Program-made: the position numbers and the translations under genes
Shown: positions 1 through 8,288 of the stretch, piece after piece
Layout: each line of letters opens with the position of its first letter
How positions within the stretch are numbered: position 1 is the first letter of the stretch
From: Teichococcus wenyumeiae
GTDB lineage: Bacteria > Pseudomonadota > Alphaproteobacteria > Acetobacterales > Acetobacteraceae
Direction: 5' to 3'
DNA: 64,000 nucleotides
Assembly (NCBI RefSeq): GCF_003696345.1
Contig: NZ_RFLX01000001.1
Span: forward strand, 310,001-374,000
The notes under the pieces: generated by a model
Told to the model about the DNA's origin: nothing
Database searches by the model: none
Seen by the model: the letters and a program-made list of their open reading frames with translations, nothing else

Positions 1-192
1 CTGCCCATCGTCGCCCTCACCGATGGCGAGGTGGAGGAGGCCGAGATGCGCCAGCTCCGCAGCAAGGTGCATGGCGTGATGCCCGCCGAGGATGGCATCC
101 CCGATGAGTTGGTGACCGAGCTGCGCCGCATCGCCGGCGCGGCACGCCCCCTCCATGTTTCCGCGACCGTCCAGGAAGGACAAGAGCCATGA
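1..192 (+). CDS. C-terminal end of a receiver-domain protein (partial)
   Basis: The reading frame is open from the window edge and ends in a TGA at 190-192 that overlaps the ATG of the next gene (ATGA). The visible 63 residues begin LPIVALTDGE and run into an alpha-helical tail, which fits the last beta strand and helix of a response-regulator receiver, most simply the end of a hybrid histidine kinase. No catalytic residue is visible in this piece. The overlap with a CheY-like gene suggests that the two proteins belong to one phosphorelay. The upstream part lies outside the window, so the full architecture is unknown. Confidence 0.6.
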   Translation: MPIVALTDGEVEEAEMRQLRSKVHGVMPAEDGIPDELVTELRRIAGAARPLHVSATVQEGQEP

Positions 193-569
193 CGAAGATC
201 CTGCTGGTCGAGGACCATGAGGAACTCTGGGATTTCCTGTCCCGCCGCCTGCGGCGGCGCGGCTTCGAGGTGGTGCTGGCGCATGACGGGCAGCAGGGCC
301 TGGATGTGGCGAGGGCGGAGCGGCCCGATGTCATCCTGCTCGACATGAACCTGCCGGTGATGGATGGCTGGACCGTCGCCCGCACCCTGCGCGGGCAGGA
401 GGATACCGCGCGCATGCCCATCATCGCGCTGACGGCGCATGCCATGTCCGGCGACCGCAGCAAGGTGATCGAGGCCGGCTGCGACGACTACCACCCGAAG
501 CCGGTCGATTTCTCCCGCCTGCTGGGGCAGATCGACGCAGCGCTCGCGGCGCGGCAGGAACAGGGCTGA
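189..569 (+). CDS. Single-domain response regulator (CheY-like receiver)
   Basis: A 126-residue stand-alone receiver domain. The phosphorylation site is intact: acidic pair E8/D9, phospho-acceptor D52 in LLDMNLPVMDG, the switch threonine T82 in ALTAHAM and the conserved lysine K104 in HPKPVDF. There is no output domain, so it must act by protein-protein contact or as a phosphotransfer intermediate. Its ATG overlaps the stop of the upstream signalling gene by four bases, implying translational coupling and a shared pathway. The family call is firm. The cognate kinase is inferred to be the upstream partial gene. Confidence 0.9.
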   Translation: MTKILLVEDHEELWDFLSRRLRRRGFEVVLAHDGQQGLDVARAERPDVILLDMNLPVMDGWTVARTLRGQEDTARMPIIALTAHAMSGDRSKVIEAGCDDYHPKPVDFSRLLGQIDAALAARQEQG

Positions 570-580
570 GGGGGCGGGCC

Positions 581-2407
581 TCAGCGGCCCGCCAGTGGCC
601 AGACCAGGGCGATCAGCGGCACGCCCACCACCAGCACGATGGCCGTCAGCGGCGCCCCCAGCCGGGCATAGTCGCCGAAGCGGTAGCCGCCCGGCCCCAT
701 CACCAGCGTGTTGCACTGGTGGCCGATGGGGGTCAGGAAGTCGCAGGCCGCGCCCACCGCCACCGCCATCAGGAAGGCATCCGGGCTCAGCCCCAGCCGC
801 TGCGCCAGGCTGGCGGCGATGGGGCCCATCATCAGCACCGTCGCCGCATTGTTGAGGAAGGGCGTCACTGCCATGGCGATGGCCATCATCAGCCCCAGCG
901 CGCCCAGCGGCGGCAGGTAGCGCACCATGCCTTCCAGCCAGGCGGCGATCAGGTCGGTGCCGCCGGTGGTCTGCACCGCCTCGCTGACCGGGATCAGCGC
1001 GCCCAGCAGCACCAGCACCGGCCATTCCACGGCGTCATAGGCCTCGTGCTTGCTCAGCGTCCGCAGCAGCAGCAGCACCACGGCGGCGCCGAAGAAGGCG
1101 ATGGCCACCGGCACCACATGCAGCGCCACCAGCCCCATGGCCGCCAGCAGCACCAGCAGCGGCAGCCAGGAGCGCCGGCTGCGGCCGAGGGTGATGGCGC
1201 GCTCCGTCAGCGGCAGCACGCGCAGCTCGCCCAGCGCATCGGAAATGGCGGCGGCGCTGCCGCGCAGGATCAGCACATCCCCCGCCCGCAGCCGCAGCGT
1301 GCCCAGGCGCTGGGTGATGCGGTGGCCACGCCGGCTGACCGCCAGCAACCCCAGCCCGAAGCGCTGCTGCAGGCGGGAGCGGGCGGCGGTGGAGCCCGCC
1401 AGCGGCGATTCGGCTGTGACCACGCCTTCCACCACATTGGCTTCCTCCGCCCCCTCCTCCCCCGCCAGGCGCAGCCCGGCGCGGGCGACGATGCGCTCCA
1501 GCTCCTCCGGGTCGCCTTCCAGCAGCAGCACGTCCCCGGCGCGGATGGTCCAGCCGGGGGTGGGCACGAAGCGGCGGAAGCGCTCGCGGATGATGCTGGC
1601 CACGGTGACGCGGCCTTCCGTCATGGCCTCCAGCGCCGCCACGTCGCTGCCGGCGATGGCCGCGCCCTCCGGCACCAGGGCCTCGATGGTGTAGTCCTCG
1701 ATGGCCGGGCCGGCATCGCTGGGCGCGCGCCGGCCGCGCGGCAGCAGCCGCCAGCCGAAGGCCAGGAAGACGATGCCCGCCAGCGCGATGCCGAGGCCCA
1801 CGGGCGTGAAGTCGAACATGCCGAAGGGCTGGCCGGTGACCTCCGCCCGCACCCGCGCCACGATGATGTTGGGCGAGGTGCCGGTCATGGTGATCAGCCC
1901 GCCGATCAGCGAGGCGAAGGCCATGGGCATCAGCAGCGAGGAGGCCGAGGTGCCGGTGCGCCGCGTGAGCTGGAAGGCCACCGGCATGAAGATGGCCAGC
2001 GCGCCGATGTTCTTGGTGAAGATGGAAGCCACCAGCACGGCGCCCGCCAGCACCGGCACCTGGGTGGCGGTGGTCTTGAGATAGGGCAGCACCGGGCGCA
2101 TCAGCCGCTCCACCGCGCCGGAGCGCGCGACCGCGGCGCTGACCAGCAGGGCGGAGGCCACGATCACCACCACGTCATCCGCGAAGCCGGAGAAGGCGCG
2201 GTCCGCCGGGATGATGCCGGTCACGATGCCCGCCAGCAGCGCCAGCAGGGCCACGAGGTCGTAAGCGATGCGGCCCCAGAGGAAGAGGCCGACGGTGACG
2301 CTGAGGATGCCGAAGGCCAGCGCCTGGTCCAGCGTCACCGGCCCGCCCCGCAGCCTGGTGCCGGAGAGGAGGTGCGGGGTGGCGGCGGGCTGGGCATAGC
2401 GGTTCAT
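581..2407 (-). CDS. SLC13/DASS-family anion permease with two RCK_C (TrkA-C) domains
   Basis: About 608 residues. Hydrophobic segments occupy roughly residues 25-190 and 380-605. The soluble middle carries two TrkA-C-like domains, visible as VTVASIIRERFRRFVPTPGW...DVLLLEGDPEELE and FGLGLLAVSRRGHRI...DVLILRGSA. This is the layout of bacterial SLC13-like permeases, which carry dicarboxylates, sulfate or related anions with Na+ at the inner membrane. The last third contains ATPFLNNAAT and GAACDFLTPIGHQCN, which resemble the SNT-type motifs of the family. I placed the start at the ATG at 2407. A GTG at 2338 is a good alternative because the first 23 residues look dispensable. The substrate cannot be told from the sequence. 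Confidence 0.88.
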   Translation of the reverse strand: MNRYAQPAATPHLLSGTRLRGGPVTLDQALAFGILSVTVGLFLWGRIAYDLVALLALLAGIVTGIIPADRAFSGFADDVVVIVASALLVSAAVARSGAVERLMRPVLPYLKTTATQVPVLAGAVLVASIFTKNIGALAIFMPVAFQLTRRTGTSASSLLMPMAFASLIGGLITMTGTSPNIIVARVRAEVTGQPFGMFDFTPVGLGIALAGIVFLAFGWRLLPRGRRAPSDAGPAIEDYTIEALVPEGAAIAGSDVAALEAMTEGRVTVASIIRERFRRFVPTPGWTIRAGDVLLLEGDPEELERIVARAGLRLAGEEGAEEANVVEGVVTAESPLAGSTAARSRLQQRFGLGLLAVSRRGHRITQRLGTLRLRAGDVLILRGSAAAISDALGELRVLPLTERAITLGRSRRSWLPLLVLLAAMGLVALHVVPVAIAFFGAAVVLLLLRTLSKHEAYDAVEWPVLVLLGALIPVSEAVQTTGGTDLIAAWLEGMVRYLPPLGALGLMMAIAMAVTPFLNNAATVLMMGPIAASLAQRLGLSPDAFLMAVAVGAACDFLTPIGHQCNTLVMGPGGYRFGDYARLGAPLTAIVLVVGVPLIALVWPLAGR

Positions 2408-2528
2408 CCTAGGGCGAGACAAAGGGCGGAACCCGGCGGCACCGCCCTGAGTTGCCGCGCCCGCGCTGGCAACCGCCGCCGCCGGCTGGCCGTTCTCCCC
2501 ACGCCGGACCACAAGGGGAGCCGCCACC

Positions 2529-3146
2529 ATGACCGCCATGCCGTGGCGCATCCTGCGCCTCTTCGGCCAGGACCAGGGCCGGGACGGCGAAAGCCACCTG
2601 CTGGAGCGGCAGGCGATGGGCCTGCCGCCCGAGGTGACGGTGCCGGAGACCGCCCTGGAGGCGCCGCACCGCCCACCGGTGCAGCCGCCGCAGCACCTGC
2701 TGCAGGAGCAGGTGGCCGCCAAGCTGCTGCATGCCTGGCTGCAGAACCGCCACCAGACGCTGTTTCCCCTGGCACTGAACCTGCAGAGCCTGGAGCCAGC
2801 GCAGCGCGCGCTGCTGCTGCGCGCCATGGTGGCCACCGCCAGCATGACCGGCGCCGGGCCCGAGACTCTGCCCCCCCTGCTGCCCAGCATCGGCGGCGGC
2901 GCGGCGGAGCACGCTTCGCTGGAGGAAGCCTGGCGCGGCCCGATGTCCCTGCCCGCCCTGCTGGCGGAACTGCGGCAGGCGGGGCTGGGCGCCCATGCCT
3001 ATACCCTGGCGCTGCTGGTGGGCGGCGACGCGGTGGGCCGCGCCTGGCAGGACTACCTGGCCGCCTGCTTCGCGCTGCCGGCCGACGTGACCTCCGACCT
3101 GCAGCGGCGCAGCGGGCGGCGGCGGCTCAGGCCGGCTGCTCGGTAA
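2529..3146 (+). CDS. Hypothetical protein, 205 aa
   Basis: I do not recognise this protein with confidence. The ATG follows a GGGGAG ribosome-binding sequence, and the codon use matches the neighbours. The first 70 residues are polar and proline-rich, followed by an all-helical region (about residues 60-195) with long leucine/alanine helices such as AQRALLLRAMVATASMTG. That pattern recalls DUF533/TerB-like helical bundles, but the resemblance is weak. There is no signal peptide or membrane segment. It is divergent from the SLC13 permease and overlaps the end of the convergent CBS gene by 20 bases. Confidence 0.6.
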   Translation: MTAMPWRILRLFGQDQGRDGESHLLERQAMGLPPEVTVPETALEAPHRPPVQPPQHLLQEQVAAKLLHAWLQNRHQTLFPLALNLQSLEPAQRALLLRAMVATASMTGAGPETLPPLLPSIGGGAAEHASLEEAWRGPMSLPALLAELRQAGLGAHAYTLALLVGGDAVGRAWQDYLAACFALPADVTSDLQRRSGRRRLRPAAR

Positions 3147-3552
3147 CGGCGCGCAGGGCGTTCTGCACCAGGTCGCTGTCCACCAGCAGGTGGCGGGAGA
3201 TATCGGCCAGGGTCACCCAGCCGGAAACCTGCCCGGCGGCATCCTGCACCGCCAGCCGCCGCACGTTCTGCGCCGCCATCAGGTCCATGGCCACGCGGAT
3301 ATCGTCGCCGGCGCGGCAGAAGAGGGCGGGGGCGCTCATCACCTCTCGCACCCGCAGCGTCTTCGGGTCCCGGCCGGCGGCGACGACGCGGTAGAGCAGG
3401 TCACGGTCCGTCACCACGCCCTGCATATCCTCTGCGCTGCCCACCGGCAGGGCGCCGACATCCAGCTCCCCCATCATCTCGGCCGCCTGCTGCACCGTGG
3501 CCTCGGGGGAGATGAACTCCACCTCCGCGCTCATCACATCCGCGACTTCCAT
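3127..3552 (-). CDS. Two-CBS-domain protein
   Basis: A 141-residue protein made of a tandem pair of CBS domains and little else. The first repeat runs from VADVMSAEVEFISPEATV to VVTDRDLLYRVV, and the second from VREVMSAPALFCRAGDDI to WVTLADISRHLL. CBS pairs bind adenosine nucleotides and act as energy-state or ion-strength sensors. As a stand-alone module it probably regulates another protein in trans. The start is supported by AGGAGG five bases upstream. The gene converges on, and overlaps by 20 bases, the unrecognised 205-residue protein gene. The partner is unknown. Confidence 0.88.
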   Translation of the reverse strand: MEVADVMSAEVEFISPEATVQQAAEMMGELDVGALPVGSAEDMQGVVTDRDLLYRVVAAGRDPKTLRVREVMSAPALFCRAGDDIRVAMDLMAAQNVRRLAVQDAAGQVSGWVTLADISRHLLVDSDLVQNALRAVTEQPA

Positions 3553-3721
3553 GCTGCCTCCTGAGGACCGGGATGGTGATAACGGGCCGCACCCGCCATG
3601 GGATGCGGCCCATGCCGTTGACGCCCGCCGCGGCCCCGGCCATGGAATCGAAACCCGGGTAAAAATCTGCGAAACTGCGCCGCAGCATGGCGCCGCCGCG
3701 CAACAGGATCAGGACACGGTC

Positions 3722-4603
3722 ATGACAGCTTCGCCCCGCAGGACATTCGGCACCCGCCTGGCCGCCACGCTGCTCGGCCTTTGCGCCCTGCTGGCGCAGC
3801 CGCTGGCGGCCCGGGCGGCGACGGTGGCCGAGGAAGCCCGCGCCGCGTTGCCGGAAGCCACGCGCGCCGCCGGCGTGCTGAAGGTCGCGACCTCGCTGCA
3901 ATGGCCGCCCTTCGCCTATCAGGCGGAAGGCGGCGGCGCCGATGGCATCGACATCCGGCTGGTGAAGCTGCTGGCGGAGAAGCTGGGGCTCAGGGCGGAA
4001 TTCGAGGACATCAAGTTCCCCGCCATCATCCCCGGCGTGGTCAATGGCCGCTACGACATCGGCGTCAACCAGATCGGCCGCACCGCCGAGCGGCTGAAGG
4101 TCGTGAACCTGCTGCCCTATTTCAATTCCGGCTATGGCCTGCTGACCCGGCAGGGCGTGACGGGAGTGGACATCGACAACCTCTGCGGCCGCACGCTGGT
4201 GCTGACCCAGGGCAGCGCGCAGGTCGGGCTGGCCGAGAAGCTCTCCGCCGATTGCGTCCAGGCGGGACAGCCGAAGATCGCCTTCCTGTTCTTCCCGGAC
4301 AGCGCCGCTACCTATCTCGCGCTCTCCAATGGCCGGGGCGATGGCTTCCTGACGGCCCGCGCGGTGGGCATCTACATCGCAAAGGGCAACCCGAAGCTGC
4401 AGATGACCGGCGGCACCCTGCCGGACATGGTCACCACCTCCGGCATCGTCGTCGCCAAAAACAACGCGGCGCTGGAGACGGCGCTGCGCCTGGCGCTGGA
4501 AAGCGCGGTGGCCGATGGCAGCTATGCCGCGCTGCTGGCCGGCTTCGGCGTGCCCGACGGCGCGCTGACGGTGGAGCAGATCCGCAACCCCGCGCCGCTC
4601 TGA
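3722..4603 (+). CDS. Amino-acid-type ABC transporter substrate-binding protein
   Basis: A 293-residue periplasmic binding protein of the polar amino acid (SBP_bac_3) family. An N-terminal signal peptide is visible (TASPRR, a hydrophobic stretch, then cleavage near ARA-ATV). The body shows the family order: LKVATSLQWPPFAYQ, GIDIRLVKLLAEKLGL, FPAIIPGVVNGRYDIGVN near the hinge, and a C-terminal lobe ending in QIRNPAPL. The start was set at the ATG at 3722 because it opens the signal peptide and has AGGA upstream; the open frame upstream of it lacks both features. It is the first gene of an operon with permease, ATPase, cysteine hydrolase and monooxygenase, so the ligand is probably a nitrogen-containing organic compound. 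Confidence 0.9.
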   Translation: MTASPRRTFGTRLAATLLGLCALLAQPLAARAATVAEEARAALPEATRAAGVLKVATSLQWPPFAYQAEGGGADGIDIRLVKLLAEKLGLRAEFEDIKFPAIIPGVVNGRYDIGVNQIGRTAERLKVVNLLPYFNSGYGLLTRQGVTGVDIDNLCGRTLVLTQGSAQVGLAEKLSADCVQAGQPKIAFLFFPDSAATYLALSNGRGDGFLTARAVGIYIAKGNPKLQMTGGTLPDMVTTSGIVVAKNNAALETALRLALESAVADGSYAALLAGFGVPDGALTVEQIRNPAPL

Positions 4604-4619
4604 GGCGAAGGACCGGGCG

Positions 4620-5501
4620 ATGACGACCAGCCTGCACGAGCCCGCGCTGGGGGCCGCCACGGCGCCGCGCATCCTGCCGGCGCCCCGGCGCGGGCGCTGG
4701 CTTGGCGTCGCGCTGATCCTGCTGGCGGCGGCCTGGGTGCTGTACCAGGTCCGGGTCAATCCCGGCTTCCAGTGGGAGATCGTCGGCCGCCACATGTTCA
4801 GCGCCGATGTGCTGCGCGGCGTGCTGATGACGCTGCAACTGACAGCGCTGGTGATGGTGATGGGCACGGTCATCGGCATCGGCGTCGCGTTGATGCGCCT
4901 GTCGCGCGACCCGGTGCTGGGCTTCTGCGCCCATGCCTTTGTCTGGTTCTTCCGTGGCACGCCGGTGCTGGTGCAACTGGTCTTCTGGTACAACCTGGCG
5001 TCCCTCTTCCCCGAGATCTCGCTGGGCATTCCCTTCGGCGGCCCGAAGTTCTTCGAGATTTCCTCCACCGTCGCCATTTCCTCCTTCACCGCCGCCATGC
5101 TGGGGCTGGGGCTGAACGAGGCCGCCTATATGGCAGAGATCGTGCGCGCCGGCCTGCTCTCGGTGGACCCGGGGCAGAGCGAGGCTTCCAAGGCGCTGGG
5201 GCACCGGCCCTGGCAGACCTTCCGCGTCGTGGTGCTGCCGCAGGCCATGCGCGCCATCGTGCCGCCCACCGGCAACCAGGTGATCGGCATGCTGAAATAC
5301 ACCTCCATCGCCAGCGTGGTGGCGCTGGGGGAGTTGATGCATTCGGTGGAGACCATCTATTCCCGCACCTTCGAGACCATTCCGCTGCTGATCGTGGCGG
5401 CGCTGTGGTACCTGATCATGGTCAGCATCCTGTCCGCCCTCCAGCACCTCATCGAGCGGCATTACGGCCGTGGCGCCGCCGATGCCGGGCCGATGGCCTG
5501 A
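4620..5501 (+). CDS. Amino-acid-type ABC transporter permease
   Basis: A 293-residue inner-membrane permease of the HisM/GlnP family. After a 35-residue cytoplasmic N-terminus there are five to six hydrophobic segments. The EAA loop that contacts the ATPase is visible as SEASKALGHRPWQTFRVVVLPQAM (residues about 180-203). The motif WFFRGTPVLVQLVFWY is typical of this family. It starts 16 bases after the binding-protein gene. Only one permease gene is present, so the channel is probably a homodimer. Substrate specificity is set by the upstream binding protein. Confidence 0.93.
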   Translation: MTTSLHEPALGAATAPRILPAPRRGRWLGVALILLAAAWVLYQVRVNPGFQWEIVGRHMFSADVLRGVLMTLQLTALVMVMGTVIGIGVALMRLSRDPVLGFCAHAFVWFFRGTPVLVQLVFWYNLASLFPEISLGIPFGGPKFFEISSTVAISSFTAAMLGLGLNEAAYMAEIVRAGLLSVDPGQSEASKALGHRPWQTFRVVVLPQAMRAIVPPTGNQVIGMLKYTSIASVVALGELMHSVETIYSRTFETIPLLIVAALWYLIMVSILSALQHLIERHYGRGAADAGPMA

Positions 5502-5517
5502 GCGGGCGGCCGTGAGC

Positions 5518-6324
5518 ATGGACATGGCCCCCGCCGCCGAGCCGCTGGTGCGCATCACCGATGTCTGGAAGCAGCGCGGGCGCAACACCGTGCTGAAGGG
5601 CGTGAACCTTGAAGCGTCGCGCGGGCAGGTGGTCTGCCTGCTCGGCCCTTCCGGCGCCGGCAAGAGCACGCTGCTCCGCTGCATCAACGCGCTGGAAGCC
5701 TGCGACCGCGGCATCGTCTTTGTCGATGGCGTGCCGATCGGCGTGGAGCAGCGCGGCACCGCCTTCTACCGCATGCGAGAGACGGCGCTGAGCCGCCAGC
5801 GCGCCGAAATCGGCATGGTCTTCCAGAACTTCAACCTCTTTCCCCATCTGTCGGTGCTGGAGAACATCATCGACGCCCCCATCCGCGTGCGGGGCGAGAG
5901 CCGCGCGGCGGCGGTGGCACGCGCACGCGAACTGCTGGCACGCGTCGGGCTGGCGGAAAAGGAAGCCGCTTTTCCCCGCCAGTTGTCCGGCGGGCAGCAG
6001 CAGCGCATCGCCATCGCCCGTGCCCTGGCCATGCAGCCGAAGCTGATGCTGTTTGACGAACCGACCTCGGCGCTCGACCCGCATCTGGTGGGCGAGGTGC
6101 TGGACGTGATCAAGGACCTCGTCGCCAGCGGCATGACCATGATCATCGTGACGCATGAGGTGCAATTCGCGCGCGAGGTGGCCGATGTGGTGGCGGTGAT
6201 GGTGGATGGCGTCATCGCCGAATCCGGCCCGCCGTCGCAGGTGCTGGCGCGGCCGCGCGACCCACGCGTGCAGGCCTTCCTGGCGCGTTCCCTGCGGGAG
6301 GATGCTGATGAACGAGAACCGTGA
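5518..6324 (+). CDS. Amino-acid-type ABC transporter ATP-binding protein
   Basis: A 268-residue ATPase of the GlnQ/HisP type. It has all the motifs: Walker [11 protein letters not shown]-loop in [12 protein letters not shown], signature [15 protein letters not shown], Walker [13 protein letters not shown] and the switch histidine in VTHE. The start could be ATG 5518 or GTG 5512; I took the ATG. The insert [22 protein letters not shown] before the Q-loop is longer than in many GlnQ proteins but occurs in the family. It powers the importer formed with the two upstream products. Its 3' end overlaps the next gene by 17 bases. Confidence 0.93.
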   Translation: MDMAPAAEPLVRITDVWKQRGRNTVLKGVNLEASRGQVVCLLGPSGAGKSTLLRCINALEACDRGIVFVDGVPIGVEQRGTAFYRMRETALSRQRAEIGMVFQNFNLFPHLSVLENIIDAPIRVRGESRAAAVARARELLARVGLAEKEAAFPRQLSGGQQQRIAIARALAMQPKLMLFDEPTSALDPHLVGEVLDVIKDLVASGMTMIIVTHEVQFAREVADVVAVMVDGVIAESGPPSQVLARPRDPRVQAFLARSLREDADEREP

Positions 6325-6874
6325 TTGGCTGATGGTGGTGGACCTGCAACCCGCCTTCTCCCACCCCGACAGCCCCTGGTTCACCCCTTCCCTGGCCGAG
6401 GCCTCGGCGCGCATCGCGCAACTGGTGCCGCTGTTCGGGGAACGCGTGCTCTTCACCCGCTTCGTCCCGCCGGCGGTGCCGGATGGAAGCTGGGCGCGCT
6501 ATTACGAGAAATGGCCCTTCGCGCTGCGGCCAGAGGCTGATTGGCTCTGGGCGGTGGATGCGCCCTGGCGGCAGCATGCCAGCATGGCCAGCCACACTTT
6601 TTCGAAGTGGCTGCCGGACGCTTACGAACGCTTCGGGCCGCAGCCCCGCGTCACGCTTTGCGGCGTTTCCGCCGATTGCTGCGTGCTGGCCACGGCGCTG
6701 GCGGCGGTGGATGGCGGGGCGCAGGTGCGGCTGGTGGCGGATGCCTGCGCCGCCAAATCCCCGGCGGTGCAGGAGGGCGCGCTGTCCATCATGGCCGCCC
6801 GCGCACCGATGCTGCGCATCACCACCACGGCCGAGGAATGCGCCCACATGACGCGGCAGGAGACACTGGCATGA
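6308..6874 (+). CDS. Isochorismatase-like cysteine hydrolase
   Basis: A 188-residue protein of the isochorismatase-like hydrolase superfamily, which cleaves amides, ureido or ester bonds through a Cys-Asp-Lys triad. Candidates for all three residues are present: D12 in [10 protein letters not shown]100 in HTFSKW and C125 in [13 protein letters not shown]. The start was decided by the ribosome-binding site: GGGAGG at 6296-6301 is six bases before the ATG at 6308, while the ATG at 6302 would have no spacer. It overlaps the ATPase gene and ends in an ATGA overlap with the monooxygenase gene. The pairing suggests that it hydrolyses the oxidised product, as RutB follows RutA. That role is inferred. 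Confidence 0.88.
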   Translation: MNENRDWLMVVDLQPAFSHPDSPWFTPSLAEASARIAQLVPLFGERVLFTRFVPPAVPDGSWARYYEKWPFALRPEADWLWAVDAPWRQHASMASHTFSKWLPDAYERFGPQPRVTLCGVSADCCVLATALAAVDGGAQVRLVADACAAKSPAVQEGALSIMAARAPMLRITTTAEECAHMTRQETLA

Positions 6875-8196
6875 ACCGCATGATGCATCTCGGCCTACTG
6901 GCCATGGGGGCCGGCGGGCATGTCGCGGGCTGGCGGATGCCGGATGCGGAATGGGGTTCGGAGAACCTCTCGCTGCTGCGGCGCATGGCGCAGGCGGCCG
7001 AGCGCGGCAGGTTCGACCTCTTCTTCCTGGCCGATGCGGTGAATACCGGCCTCGATGCCCATCCCGGCATGATGGTGCGCTTCGAGCCGCTGACGCTGCT
7101 TTCGGCATTGGCCATGTGCACCGGCCGCATCGGCCTCGGCGCCACCGTCTCCACCACCTATTCCGAACCCTATAACGTCGCCCGCGCCCTGGCCTCGCTG
7201 GACCATCTCAGCGGCGGGCGGGCGGCCTGGAACGTGGTCACCGGCTCCAGCCCCGACGCGGCGGCGAATTTCAGCCGTGACAGCCACCCGCCGCATGCCG
7301 AGCGCTACGCCATGGCCGCGGAATACCTGCAGGTGGCCAAGGGGCTCTGGGACAGCTGGGAAGATGGCGCCATCGTCGGCGACAAGGCCAGCGGCACCTT
7401 CGCCGATGGCACGAAGATGCATGTGCTGAACCACGAAGGCCGCTACTTCAAGGTAAAGGGGCCGCTGAACATCACCCGCCCGCCGCAGGGCTATCCGGTG
7501 ATTTTGCAGGCCGGTGCCTCCGATGCCGGCCGGGACCTCGCCGCCGCCACGGCGGAAGTGGTCTTCACCGTGCAGCAGGAGATGGATGCCGCCCTCGCCT
7601 TCGCTCAGGACCTGCGCGACCGCTGCGCGGCGGCGGGGCGGCCGCGGGATGCCATCCGCATCCTGCCCGGCGTCTGCATCGTGCTGGGCCGCGATGCCGC
7701 GGAAGCCAAGGCCAGGATCGCCGAACTCGCAAAACTGGCCCACCCGGATGCGGCGCTGCGCGTGCTGTCGGACCGGCTGGGGCATGACCTTTCCCGCTTC
7801 GACCTCGACGCGCCGGTGCCGGAACTGCCGCCTTCCGGCATGATGCAGGGCCATGCGGTGACACTGGCCGCCGTGGCCCGCCGGCACCGCATGACACTGC
7901 GCGAATTGCGCGACTACACCGCCGCCAGTTCCGGCCACCGCGTGCTCTTCGGCACGCCGGAGGAAGTGGCGGACGACCTGGAAGCCTGGTTCCGCAGCGG
8001 CGCCGCCGATGGCTTCATGATCAAGACCACGCATTACCCCGGCCCCTTCGAGGAGGTGATCGACCGCGTGGTGCCGATCCTGGTGCGGCGCGGCCTGTTC
8101 CGCGCCGAATACGAAGGCAGCACCCTGCGCGAGCATCTGGGCCTGCCACGCCCGGCGCATCCCGCCCAGGCCAGCGTGCCGCAACCGGCGGGGTAG
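6871..8196 (+). CDS. LLM-class FMN-dependent monooxygenase (NtaA/SnaA/DszA type)
   Basis: A 441-residue TIM-barrel flavin monooxygenase of the NtaA/SnaA/SoxA(DszA) family, at the usual length. Diagnostic segments are DLFFLADAVN, RIGLGATVSTTYSEPYNVARALASLDHLSGGRAAWNVVTG (residues about 90-130), GLWDSWEDGAIV, YFKVKGPLNITRPPQGYPVILQAGAS, and a C-terminal GPFEEVIDRVVPILVRRGL. Such enzymes use reduced FMN supplied by a reductase; no reductase gene is visible nearby. It is the last gene of an operon with an importer and a cysteine hydrolase, which points to oxidative opening or dealkylation of an imported N- or S-containing compound. The exact substrate is unknown. Confidence 0.92.
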   Translation: MNRMMHLGLLAMGAGGHVAGWRMPDAEWGSENLSLLRRMAQAAERGRFDLFFLADAVNTGLDAHPGMMVRFEPLTLLSALAMCTGRIGLGATVSTTYSEPYNVARALASLDHLSGGRAAWNVVTGSSPDAAANFSRDSHPPHAERYAMAAEYLQVAKGLWDSWEDGAIVGDKASGTFADGTKMHVLNHEGRYFKVKGPLNITRPPQGYPVILQAGASDAGRDLAAATAEVVFTVQQEMDAALAFAQDLRDRCAAAGRPRDAIRILPGVCIVLGRDAAEAKARIAELAKLAHPDAALRVLSDRLGHDLSRFDLDAPVPELPPSGMMQGHAVTLAAVARRHRMTLRELRDYTAASSGHRVLFGTPEEVADDLEAWFRSGAADGFMIKTTHYPGPFEEVIDRVVPILVRRGLFRAEYEGSTLREHLGLPRPAHPAQASVPQPAG

Positions 8197-8288
8197 CCGG
8201 CCGCCCTCCCCATCCGGCGGCGGCAACCATCCCGTCGCCGCGGGCTTTACCGCCTGGGCCACCCGGCTCCGGAACAGGAAAGCCTTTG

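Noticed and set aside
719-3394. Very long plus-strand open frame (about 890 codons) opposite the SLC13 gene
   Set aside because: The translation is His/Gln/Gly/Arg-rich with no family features, and it lies antisense to a clear transporter. It is a product of high G+C at third codon positions.
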